NCBI RefSeq assembly: GCF_024699985.1
Contig: NZ_JAJONA010000001.1
Span: 3,044,501 to 3,108,500 of the forward strand
Reading direction: 5' to 3'
Length of the DNA stretch: 64,000 bases
Source of the DNA: Phenylobacterium sp. J367
GTDB taxonomy: Bacteria > Pseudomonadota > Alphaproteobacteria > Caulobacterales > Caulobacteraceae
The notes under the pieces are model-generated. The model saw only the letters and a program-made list of their open reading frames with translations, did not search any database and was not told where the DNA came from. Below, piece by piece: positions 54,900-64,000 of this stretch. Each line of letters opens with the position of its first letter. Within the stretch, counting starts at the first letter, position 1. The position numbers were made by a program, and so were the translations under genes.

Positions 54900-57800
54900 A
54901 TGGCGTTGCCTGAACGGCAAGGATTGTACGATCCGGCGAACGAGCACGATGCGTGTGGCGTGGGGTTCGTGGCCAACATCAAGGGCCGCAAGTCTCACGA
55001 GGTGATCGAGGCCGGGCTGCAGATCCTGGTCAACCTCGACCACCGCGGCGCCGTGGGCGCCGACCCGCTGGTCGGCGACGGCGCCGGCATCCTGATCCAG
55101 ATTCCGGACGCCCTCTACCGCGCCTGGGCCGCCGGGGAAGGGATCAACCTGCCGCCGGCCGGCGAGTACGCCGTCGCCATGTGCTTCCTGCCCGGGGACG
55201 ACGCCGCGCGGAACGCCGCGGTCGAGCAGTTCGAGCACTTCCTGCGCGTGGAAAAGCAGCCGCTGATCGGCTGGCGCGACGTCCCGACCAACACCGAGGG
55301 CCTGGGCGAGGCGGTGCTGGCCTCCATGCCGGTGATCCGCCAGGCCTTCATCGGGCGGGGGCCCAAGGTGAAGGATCAGGACGCCCACGAGCGGAAGCTG
55401 CTCGCCGTCCGCAAGCAGACGCAGAACCCGCTGCGCGAGCTCGCGGAGAAGCGCGGCCTGCCGGGCGTCACCGAATTCTACATGCCGTCCCTGTCCACCC
55501 GGACGGTAGTCTACAAGGGCCTGCTGCTCGCCGACCAGGTGGGAACGTTCTACCAGGACCTGCAGGACGAGCGCACCGAGAGCGCGCTGGCGCTCGTGCA
55601 CCAGCGGTTCTCGACCAACACCTTCCCGTCCTGGCGCCTCGCGCACCCCTACCGGTTCATCGCCCACAACGGCGAGATCAACACGGTCCGCGGCAACGTG
55701 AACTGGATGAACTCGCGCCGGCGGACGCTGGAGAGCGATCTCCTCGGGCCCGACCTCAACAAGATGTGGCCGCTGATCCCGCACGGCCAGTCGGACACCG
55801 CCTGCCTCGACAATGCGCTCGAGCTGCTGGTCGCCGGAGGCTATCCGCTGGCCCACGCCATGATGATGCTGATTCCGGAGGCCTGGGCCGGCAATCCGCT
55901 GATGAGCAAGGAGCGTCGCGCGTTCTACGAGTACCACGCCGCCCTGATGGAGCCCTGGGACGGGCCCGCCGCCGTGGCCTTCACCGACGGCCGCCAGATC
56001 GGCGCGACGCTCGACCGCAACGGCCTGCGTCCCGCCCGGATCATGATCACCGACCAGGACCATGTGATCATGGCCTCGGAATCCGGCGTGCTGGAGGTCC
56101 CCGAGGCGCGCATCGTCCGCAAGTGGCGCCTGCAGCCCGGCAAGATGCTGCTCATCGATATGGAAGAGGGCCGCATCGTCGAGGACGAGGAGCTGAAGCG
56201 CAGCCCTCGCCGAGGCCGCGCCCTACGAGGAGTGGCTCACCGAGACCCAGTTCAAGCTGGAGGAACTGTCGCTGCCCGAGCCGCCGCCGGCCGCGGTCCC
56301 GAACGATCCCGACGCGCTTCTCGATCGCCAGCAGGCGTTCGGCTACACCGAGGAGGATCTGAAGTTCTTCCTGGAGCCGATGGCGCGGGCCGGAGACGAT
56401 CCCGTGGGCTCCATGGGCTCGGACACCCCGATCGCCGTGCTCTCGAAGCGGCCGAAGCTGCTCTACGAGTACTTCAAGCAGAACTTCGCCCAGGTCACCA
56501 ATCCGCCGATCGACCCGATCCGCGAGGAGCTGGTGATGAGCCTGGTCTCGATGATCGGGCCGCGGCCGAACCTGCTGGGCCGCCAGGCCGGCACCCACAA
56601 GCGCCTCGAGGTCTCCCAGCCGATCCTCACCGACGAGGACCTCGCCAAGATCCGCTCGGTGGAGGAATTGCTGGACGGCTCGTTCCGCACCGCCACGCTG
56701 GACGCCACCTGGCCGGCGGAGGAGGGCGCGGAGGGCCTCGAGGGCGCCCCCTGACCAAGCTCTGCTGGGACGCGGTGGACGCGGTCCTGCTGGATCACAA
56801 CATCCTGGTGATCTCGGACCGGGCGGCCTCGGCCGACCGCATCCCGATCCCGGCGGCGCTGGCCACCGCCGCCGTCCACCACCACCTGATCAGCCGCGGC
56901 CTGCGGATGCAGACCGGCCTCGTCATCGAGACCGGCGAGGCGCGCGAGGTGCACCACTTCTGCGTCCTGGCCGGCTACGGCGCGGAGGCGGTGAACCCCT
57001 ATCTCGCCTTCCAGACCCTGGAGCAGATCCGCCAGCGCCACGACCTGCCGGTCTCGGCCTACGAGGCGCGGAAGAACTACATCAAGGCCATCGGCAAGGG
57101 CGTGCTGAAGGTGATGTCCAAGATGGGCATCTCCACCTACCAGTCCTACTGCGGCGCCCAGATCTTCGACGCCGTCGGCCTCTCGTCGAAGCTGGTGGAC
57201 AAGTACTTCACCGGCACCGCCACGACGATCGAGGGCATCGGCCTGGCCGAGATCGCCGAGGAGAGCGTGCGGCGGCACAGGGACGCCTACAGCGACGATC
57301 CGGTGCTGAAGTCGATGCTCGATGTCGGCGGCCAGTACGCCTGGCGCCTGCGCGGCGAGGCGCACGCCTGGACACCGGAGTCGGTCTCGAAGCTGCAGCA
57401 CGCGGTGCGCGGCAACCTGCCGGACGAATACCGGGCCTTCGCCGCTTCGATCAACGAGCAGTCCGAACGCCTGCTGACCATCCGCGGCCTCATGCGGTTC
57501 AAGCCGGCCGACCGGCCGATCCCGCTGGACGAGGTCGAGCCCGCGTCCGAGATCGTCAAGCGCTTCGCTACCGGGGCCATGTCGTTCGGTTCGATCAGCC
57601 GCGAGGCGCACACCAACCTCGCCATCGCCATGAACCGGATGGGCGCGCGGTCGAACACCGGCGAAGGCGGGGAGGAGTCCGACCGCTTCCGGCCCCTGCC
57701 GAACGGCGACAGCATGCGTTCGGCGATCAAGCAGGTGGCGTCCGGCCGCTTCGGGGTGACCGCCGAGTACCTGGTCAACGCCGACGACATCCAGATCAAG

Positions 57801-59549
57801 ATGGCCCAGGGCGCAAAGCCCGGGGAGGGCGGCCAGCTGCCCGGCCACAAGGTGGACAAGAACATCGCCCGGGTCCGGCACTCGACGCCGGGCGTCGGCC
57901 TGATCAGCCCTCCGCCGCACCACGACATCTATTCGATCGAGGACCTGGCCCAGCTCATCCACGACCTGAAGAACGTGAACCCGGGTGCGCGCATCTCGGT
58001 GAAGCTGGTCTCGGAAGTGGGCGTCGGCACCGTCGCGGCGGGCGTCGCCAAGGCGCGCGCCGACCATGTGACCATCTCCGGCTTCGAGGGCGGCACGGGC
58101 GCCTCGCCGCTGACCTCCCTGACCCACGCGGGCTCGCCCTGGGAGATCGGCCTGGCCGAGACCCAGCAGACCCTGCTGCTGAACGGCCTTCGGACGCGCA
58201 TCGCCGTGCAGGTGGACGGCGGCCTGCGCACCGGCCGCGACGTGGCGATCGGGGCGCTGCTGGGGGCCGACGAGTTCGGCTTCGCCACTGCGCCGCTGAT
58301 CGCGTCCGGCTGCATCATGATGCGCAAGTGCCACCTGAACACCTGCCCGGTGGGCGTGGCCACCCAGGACCCGGTGCTGCGCGCGCGCTTCACCGGCCAG
58401 CCCGAGCACGTGATCAACTACTTCTTCTTCGTGGCCGAGGAGCTGCGGGAGATCATGGCCGAGCTGGGCTTCCGCACGCTCAACGAGATGATCGGCCGCG
58501 TCGACCGCCTCGACATGAGCCCGGCGCTCGACCACTGGAAAGCCCACGGCGTGGACCTGTCGCGGATCCTCTACGCCGCGCCGGCCCAGGGGCAGCCGGG
58601 CCTGTGGAACCAGGACCGCCAGGACCACGGCCTTGGCAAGGCCCTGGATCACACCTTCATCCGCGATGCGCAGGCGGCGCTGGAGACGGGGGAGCCGGTT
58701 CGGGGCGAGTACCAGATCCGCAATATCAACCGGACCGCCGGCGCGATGCTGTCGGGCGAGGTGGCGAAGCGCTACGGCCATGCCGGCCTGCCCGAGGACA
58801 CCATCTCCCTGAAGCTGACGGGCGTGGCGGGGCAGAGCTTCGGCGCCTTCCTGGCCCGCGGGGTGACGCTGGAGCTGGTCGGCGACGCCAACGACTATGT
58901 GGGCAAGGGCCTCTCCGGCGGCCGGGTGGTCGTGCGCCAGCCCGCCGAGGCGACGCGCGAGCCGACCCGCAACATCATCGTCGGCAACACGGTGCTCTAC
59001 GGGGCGATCGCGGGCGAGGCCTATTTCGAGGGCGTGGCCGGCGAGCGCTTCGCGGTCCGGAACTCCGGCGCGGTGGCCGTCGTGGAGGGCGTGGGCGACC
59101 ACGGCTGTGAGTACATGACCGGCGGCGTGGTCGTGGTGCTGGGCGACACCGGCCGCAACTTCGCGGCCGGGATGAGCGGCGGCGTGGCCTATGTCTACGA
59201 CCCCGAGGGCCGGTTCTCGGAGCTTTGCAACACCGCCATGGTGGCGCTGGAGCGCGTGGAGCCGGCCGGACCGGTCTCCGCCGCGGACGAGCCGTTCCGG
59301 CCCAGCCAGCGGTCGCTGTCGGTGGAGAACAACGGCATGGGCGACATGCTGCGGTTCGACGCCGAACGGCTGCGCATCCTGATCGAGCGCCACCGGCTGC
59401 ACACCGGCAGCAAGCGGGCGGCTGAGATCCTGGAAAACTGGGACGACGCCGTCCGGGCCTTCGTGAAGGTCATGCCGACCGACTATCGCCGTGCGCTGCT
59501 CGACCTGGCGGCCGAGCGCGAGGCCGTCCCCGTCGTGGCCGCCGAGTAA
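54900..59549 (+). CDS. gltB: Glutamate synthase (NADPH) large subunit (two compensating frameshifts)
   Basis: About 1549 residues, normal length for GltB. After a short propeptide comes the N-terminal nucleophile Cys in [14 protein letters not shown] (glutaminase domain, to about 430). A central domain follows, then the FMN-binding synthase domain ([56 protein letters not shown]) with the 3Fe-4S cysteines in [19 protein letters not shown], and the C-terminal beta-helix. It transfers glutamine amide nitrogen to 2-oxoglutarate. An extra C at 56204-56206 and a lost base near 56746-56751 leave about 180 residues (about 435-617) misread; the third frame there reads [23 protein letters not shown] 54900 follows GGGGAAGAAG. 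gltD is 23 bases downstream. Confidence 0.96.
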   Translation: MALPERQGLYDPANEHDACGVGFVANIKGRKSHEVIEAGLQILVNLDHRGAVGADPLVGDGAGILIQIPDALYRAWAAGEGINLPPAGEYAVAMCFLPGDDAARNAAVEQFEHFLRVEKQPLIGWRDVPTNTEGLGEAVLASMPVIRQAFIGRGPKVKDQDAHERKLLAVRKQTQNPLRELAEKRGLPGVTEFYMPSLSTRTVVYKGLLLADQVGTFYQDLQDERTESALALVHQRFSTNTFPSWRLAHPYRFIAHNGEINTVRGNVNWMNSRRRTLESDLLGPDLNKMWPLIPHGQSDTACLDNALELLVAGGYPLAHAMMMLIPEAWAGNPLMSKERRAFYEYHAALMEPWDGPAAVAFTDGRQIGATLDRNGLRPARIMITDQDHVIMASESGVLEVPEARIVRKWRLQPGKMLLIDMEEGRIVEDEELKRSPRRGRALRGVAHRDPVQAGGTVAARAAAGRGPERSRRASRSPAGVRLHRGGSEVLPGADGAGRRRSRGLHGLGHPDRRALEAAEAALRVLQAELRPGHQSADRPDPRGAGDEPGLDDRAAAEPAGPPGRHPQAPRGLPADPHRRGPRQDPLGGGIAGRLVPHRHAGRHLAGGGGRGGPRGRPLTKLCWDAVDAVLLDHNILVISDRAASADRIPIPAALATAAVHHHLISRGLRMQTGLVIETGEAREVHHFCVLAGYGAEAVNPYLAFQTLEQIRQRHDLPVSAYEARKNYIKAIGKGVLKVMSKMGISTYQSYCGAQIFDAVGLSSKLVDKYFTGTATTIEGIGLAEIAEESVRRHRDAYSDDPVLKSMLDVGGQYAWRLRGEAHAWTPESVSKLQHAVRGNLPDEYRAFAASINEQSERLLTIRGLMRFKPADRPIPLDEVEPASEIVKRFATGAMSFGSISREAHTNLAIAMNRMGARSNTGEGGEESDRFRPLPNGDSMRSAIKQVASGRFGVTAEYLVNADDIQIKMAQGAKPGEGGQLPGHKVDKNIARVRHSTPGVGLISPPPHHDIYSIEDLAQLIHDLKNVNPGARISVKLVSEVGVGTVAAGVAKARADHVTISGFEGGTGASPLTSLTHAGSPWEIGLAETQQTLLLNGLRTRIAVQVDGGLRTGRDVAIGALLGADEFGFATAPLIASGCIMMRKCHLNTCPVGVATQDPVLRARFTGQPEHVINYFFFVAEELREIMAELGFRTLNEMIGRVDRLDMSPALDHWKAHGVDLSRILYAAPAQGQPGLWNQDRQDHGLGKALDHTFIRDAQAALETGEPVRGEYQIRNINRTAGAMLSGEVAKRYGHAGLPEDTISLKLTGVAGQSFGAFLARGVTLELVGDANDYVGKGLSGGRVVVRQPAEATREPTRNIIVGNTVLYGAIAGEAYFEGVAGERFAVRNSGAVAVVEGVGDHGCEYMTGGVVVVLGDTGRNFAAGMSGGVAYVYDPEGRFSELCNTAMVALERVEPAGPVSAADEPFRPSQRSLSVENNGMGDMLRFDAERLRILIERHRLHTGSKRAAEILENWDDAVRAFVKVMPTDYRRALLDLAAEREAVPVVAAE

Positions 59550-59572
59550 CCGAGAAAGTCCGGAGAATACCC

Positions 59573-61020
<1,448 letters not shown>

Positions 61021-61024
<4 letters not shown>

Positions 61025-62190
61025 GCCTGCCTGATCGCCTTCACGAGCTTGGCCGCGCGGTCGGTCCAGCGGTGCTCGGCCGTGGCCTTCTTCGCGCCGG
61101 CCCGGGCGATGCCGGCGGCGCGGGGCTCGTCGGCGGCGAGGGCGGCGAGCTTCGCCGGCGCCTCGTCCATCTTAGGCCAGGCGAAGGTCTCCAGCTCGCG
61201 ACCTTCCTTGAAGGCGTCCGCATAATACTTTGTGGAATCTGAGAAAACCGCTGCTCCGGCGCACATGGCCGTGAACACCCGCTCATGGCCGCCGGCCAGG
61301 AAGCCGTTGTTGATGTTGAGGACGACCTTCGTCCGGCGGAGCAGCCCCAGCGTCTCCTCGAACGAGCCCACGCCGCCGTAGCGGAACGAGGGATAGCGCT
61401 CCGCCAGCGGCTCCCAGCCGTGGCCTCGGACGTCGATCGGCACGCCCGCCTTGCCCAGCGTCTGCAGCAGCCGGTCACGGTGATAGGCCTCGGCGAAGGC
61501 CTGGCCGGCGTGGAGGATGGGGGCGAGGCTCTGCAGGTATTCGGCCGTCAGCTCGCCGCCCAGCGCGTGCAGGGCGGACTTGAGCGCGTCCATGAGCGGC
61601 AGGCGGGCGTCGGCGGCCATCCGTTCGGCCACCCCGGCCATGATGGTGGGGGCGGGACCCTGCGGCCATTCCGTCCAGGGCGTCGGCGCAGCGCCACGAT
61701 AGGTGCCCGTGAAAAGCACGCCGATGTCGCGCCGGGCGTAGGCCTCGTCCGACAGGTCGACCGGATCCGGCAGCTCGTTGGCGCCCGGCGGCAGGAAGCC
61801 CAGGTGCGCGAAGGCGCCGCGCCTGGCCCAGGCGGTCATGAACTGCACGTGGGTGCGGTCGAGGAAGAAGACCAGGTGCTTGGCGATCGGGTTCGACAGC
61901 CGCTGCAGATGGTAGGTCGGATGATCCACGTAGAGCGAGGCGTAGGGCTTGCCCAGGTGGTCGTAGGCGGAACGGTCGCCCAGCCTGATGTCGGAGCCGA
62001 CGCCGGAGATGCCGAAGAAGGCGTCCGGCGGGTCGGCGATGGCCGCGCGGATCGGCTCGTTGGCGTCGGGCGCCATCAGGTCGAGGATGCGCACGTCGTG
62101 GCCGAGACCGGTTAGCGCCTGCGCCAGCTGGTCGATGTGCAGCCGTAGGGAGCCGTACTGCCCCTGGCCCTTGTAGAGCGCGAACCTCAC
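61021..62190 (-). CDS. CgeB/DUF3880-type glycosyltransferase-like protein
   Basis: A 389-residue soluble protein with a two-lobed GT-B look. The N-terminal lobe starts [37 protein letters not shown]. The C-terminal lobe has the CgeB/Glyco_trans_1_2-like segment [39 protein letters not shown]. Members are putative glycosyltransferases, in some clades glycosylating surface structures. The acceptor is unknown. It is the last gene of a minus-strand unit with a metallophosphoesterase and a nucleotidyltransferase-like gene. The frame is intact. Confidence 0.78.
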
Positions 62191-62211
62191 GCCGCTACAG
62201 TCGGGCGATTC

Positions 62212-62973
62212 CTACACCTCGTAGAGGGCGAACTCGACGCCAACGTCGCGGTTCAGCACCGGGCGGGCGACGTTATAGACCGGCACGCCGCGGGCGGTGC
62301 GGCCTTGATAGGCGCCGCGGTGGGCGTGGCCGTGGAGCGCCAGCTTCACGCCGTCGAACCGGTCGATGGTCTCGCCCATCCGCGCCGAGCCCAGGAAGGG
62401 GAAGATCTCCGGCGGCTCACCCTCGACCGTGTCCTGCACCGGCGAATAGTGGGTGACCACGACGATCCGCTCGGTCCGGAGCATCCGGATGGAGCTCTCG
62501 AGCTTCAGATTCTCGTCCACCGAGGCCTGGACGAAGGTCTTGATCTCGGGCTCGCCGAAGGCGCTCAGCATGTAGCGGCCGAATCCGCCGATGAAGCCCT
62601 TGCAGCCGGCGAAGCCGACGCCCTCGATTTCATAGGCCTCGCCGTCGAGGATCCGCATGCCGGCGTCGTGCAGGATGCGGGCGACCTCCTGCGGCTGGCC
62701 GCATTCGTAGTCGTGGTTGCCCAGGACGCCGACCACCGGGATCGTGCAGGCCTGCAGGTCTTCGGCGAGAATCTCCACCTCGGGGGTCTTGCCGTAGTTG
62801 GTCAGGTCGCCGCAGAGCACCAGGACGTCGGCGGCGTCGCTGATCCTGGCGAACAGCTCACGGTAAGGCGCCTGGTGGTTCTCCCCCACGTGCAGGTCGC
62901 CGATGGCGGCCACCCTGAGCTTGCCGTTCGAGGGCGTTCCCGGAAGCGGCGGGGCGTCAGGCGATAGGCTCAT
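62212..62973 (-). CDS. Calcineurin-like metallophosphoesterase
   Basis: A 253-residue phosphoesterase. The dimetal motifs are visible in order: GDLHVGE, VLCGDLTNYG, VLGNHDYE, VVVTHYSP and ALHGHAHRG. The family cleaves phosphomono- or diesters, and the substrate is unknown. Its start lies inside the end of the nucleotidyltransferase-like gene (17-base overlap), which implies tight coupling and perhaps opposing chemistry on one substrate. The CgeB-like gene follows after 21 bases. Confidence 0.88.
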   Translation of the reverse strand: MSLSPDAPPLPGTPSNGKLRVAAIGDLHVGENHQAPYRELFARISDAADVLVLCGDLTNYGKTPEVEILAEDLQACTIPVVGVLGNHDYECGQPQEVARILHDAGMRILDGEAYEIEGVGFAGCKGFIGGFGRYMLSAFGEPEIKTFVQASVDENLKLESSIRMLRTERIVVVTHYSPVQDTVEGEPPEIFPFLGSARMGETIDRFDGVKLALHGHAHRGAYQGRTARGVPVYNVARPVLNRDVGVEFALYEV

Positions 62974-63736
62974 GGCGCTCCTCCAGTCCCTTGCCGACCA
63001 CGTCGGCGAAGCCCCACTCGGTGATGTCGGTGACGTAGTCGCGGGGGCTGAACAACCGGCCCCGGCACACCTTCACCCGCGCCGGCGGCAGGCCGACCTG
63101 GGCTTTCAGCCGGCTGGTCAGCTCTTCCATGACCCAGGTGGGGATGGCGTCGCGCTCGGTGGGGTAGATGAAGCGGAAGTTCAGGAGGTGGGTGAGCAGG
63201 ACCTCCCAGTAGGGCTCCATGTAGCGGAGCAGCCGGATCCAATCGATCCGCTCGCCGGCCCGGAGGATCACATGGGCCACGTCCGCCCCGTCGTAGCGGT
63301 AGCGGTCCTGGATGAACATCTTCGAGACCACGAGCTCGGTGGGCGGCGTGATCATCGCCTCGGCGCCGTAGACGACGATCGTGTCGTTCTCCCGGAACCA
63401 CTCGTCGGTGATCGGGGCCGTGCCGTTCGACATGGCGAAGATCACGTCGAAGAAGTGGTTGTCCTGCCAGACCTTGGCTATCCAGCGCTCGTCCTCGACG
63501 TCGGTGCGGTAACCGCGCTCCTGGAAGTAGGCGAGGATCTTCGGATAGTCGCCGGCCTTGCAGAAGACATCGAGGTCCTTCGTCGGGCGAACGATCCCGG
63601 TGTAGGCGGTCACCGCATAGGTGCCGGACAGCAGGAACGGAATCCCGGACTCCGTCAGGAGCCTGAGGCTCTCGGCGTAGAAGGCTTCCGCCTCGGGCGG
63701 GGGCTCGAAGGCCGAGGCGTCATAGGCTTGCGACAT
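62957..63736 (-). CDS. Nucleotidyltransferase-fold protein
   Basis: A 259-residue protein with the minimal nucleotidyltransferase signature: the LLSGTYAVTAYTGIVRPTKDLDVFCKAGD segment corresponds to GG..A...G..R.T.DLD, with the metal-binding DLD pair and a third acid in FFDVIFAMSNG. The C-terminal half is helical (IDWIRLLRYMEPYWEVLLTHLLNF). Such folds add nucleotides to proteins, sugars or antibiotics; the target is unknown. It is the first gene of the minus-strand unit and overlaps the phosphoesterase by 17 bases. Confidence 0.82.
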   Translation of the reverse strand: MSQAYDASAFEPPPEAEAFYAESLRLLTESGIPFLLSGTYAVTAYTGIVRPTKDLDVFCKAGDYPKILAYFQERGYRTDVEDERWIAKVWQDNHFFDVIFAMSNGTAPITDEWFRENDTIVVYGAEAMITPPTELVVSKMFIQDRYRYDGADVAHVILRAGERIDWIRLLRYMEPYWEVLLTHLLNFRFIYPTERDAIPTWVMEELTSRLKAQVGLPPARVKVCRGRLFSPRDYVTDITEWGFADVVGKGLEERHEPIA

Positions 63737-64000
63737 GCGTCCCTGGGGTCGGATGGATGGGCGGGGCGCGGGCGCCCCTGCCCCAAACGGCAGCCTCTGC
63801 CGGCGGTTCCGGTCATGCCGCGCCGCCGGCCCACGGCGCCGCTGAGACCCGTTCCCGCCACGATCGTCTGCAACTCTCGCGGCAAGGTTGAACAGTTCGC
63901 GGGGTCTCCGGCGCGTTCCAGCTTAGCAGTTGAAGTCAAAAGGGTTTTGGGTCATCCTCGCTGCTGTCCCGCCGTTTGGCCGCCTCGCCGACATGACGTA
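63737..64000. other. Upstream region of the nucleotidyltransferase unit; nothing else seen
   Basis: The last 264 bases hold no convincing gene on either strand. It should contain the minus-strand promoter. A TTGACT near 63930-63940 on the minus strand is a possible -35, but no matching -10 is evident. Confidence 0.4.

Noticed and set aside
56463..59402. 979-codon open frame on the minus strand
   Set aside because: It is antisense to gltB, whose iron-sulfur and FMN motifs are unmistakable. The antisense text is rich in His/Arg/Gly repeats typical of shadows.

Overview
The window is high-GC DNA from an alphaproteobacterium, most likely a member of Caulobacteraceae such as Phenylobacterium or Caulobacter. 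This rests on the gene order hisD ... UPF0262 - phosphatase - infA - maf - RNase E/G - yacG - tRNA-Phe, on a tRNA-His with A73 and a G1:U72 pair and no G-1, on several TonB-dependent receptors each paired with a Spinster-like MFS transporter, on general-stress (EcfG-type) promoters, and on a flagellin with a sigma-54-like promoter. I see no prophage, insertion sequence, CRISPR array or rRNA operon.

Layout. 1-5487: housekeeping block (end of hisD, mscS, an SH3/glycine-zipper protein, UPF0262, low-MW phosphatase, infA, maf, RNase E/G, yacG, tRNA-Phe). 6096-8139: exbB-exbD-tonB, followed by tRNA-His. 8404-12099: stress-type genes (DUF4142 lipoprotein, SRPBCC protein, Zn alcohol dehydrogenase, SDR, small disordered protein) with GGAAC-N16/17-(C/G)GTT promoters. 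12163-20626: exonuclease III, then a TonB receptor / MFS / carboxylesterase / acyl-CoA ligase / TetR module. 20623-26724: LuxR-type regulator, OmpR-type regulator and a giant NTPase-histidine kinase-REC-HPt hybrid. 26772-28668: zinc-ribbon protein, ACT-type protein behind an Ile/Thr leader-peptide attenuator, and a DUF4112-like protein. 28918-40618: secreted UxuA-like protein, TonB receptor, and a complete D-glucarate to 2-oxoglutarate pathway (dehydratase, KdgD, semialdehyde dehydrogenase, transporter, LysR). 40761-43988: small proteins, flagellin, REC protein and DUF2189 membrane protein. 44080-49818: TetR / serine hydrolase / TonB receptor / MFS, a second module resembling the 13-20 kb one. 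49885-54657: lipoprotein, response regulator, TPR-beta-barrel (YaiO-like), HEAT-repeat membrane protein and processive GT2 synthase, a probable exopolysaccharide synthesis and export locus. 54900-61024: gltB-gltD. 61021-63736: reverse-strand operon of nucleotidyltransferase-like, metallophosphoesterase and CgeB-like glycosyltransferase genes.

Sequence quality. I infer about 25 single-base indels in 19 genes, most within or next to short G or C runs, where the conserved protein continues in another frame. They hit core genes (tonB, gltB), so they look like sequencing or assembly errors rather than decay. I annotate each such gene over its full extent and state where the frame breaks.

The best candidates for less-described biology are the HEAT/YaiO/GT2 polysaccharide locus, the STAND-like NTPase-kinase phosphorelay, and the Ile/Thr attenuator in front of a lone ACT-type protein.
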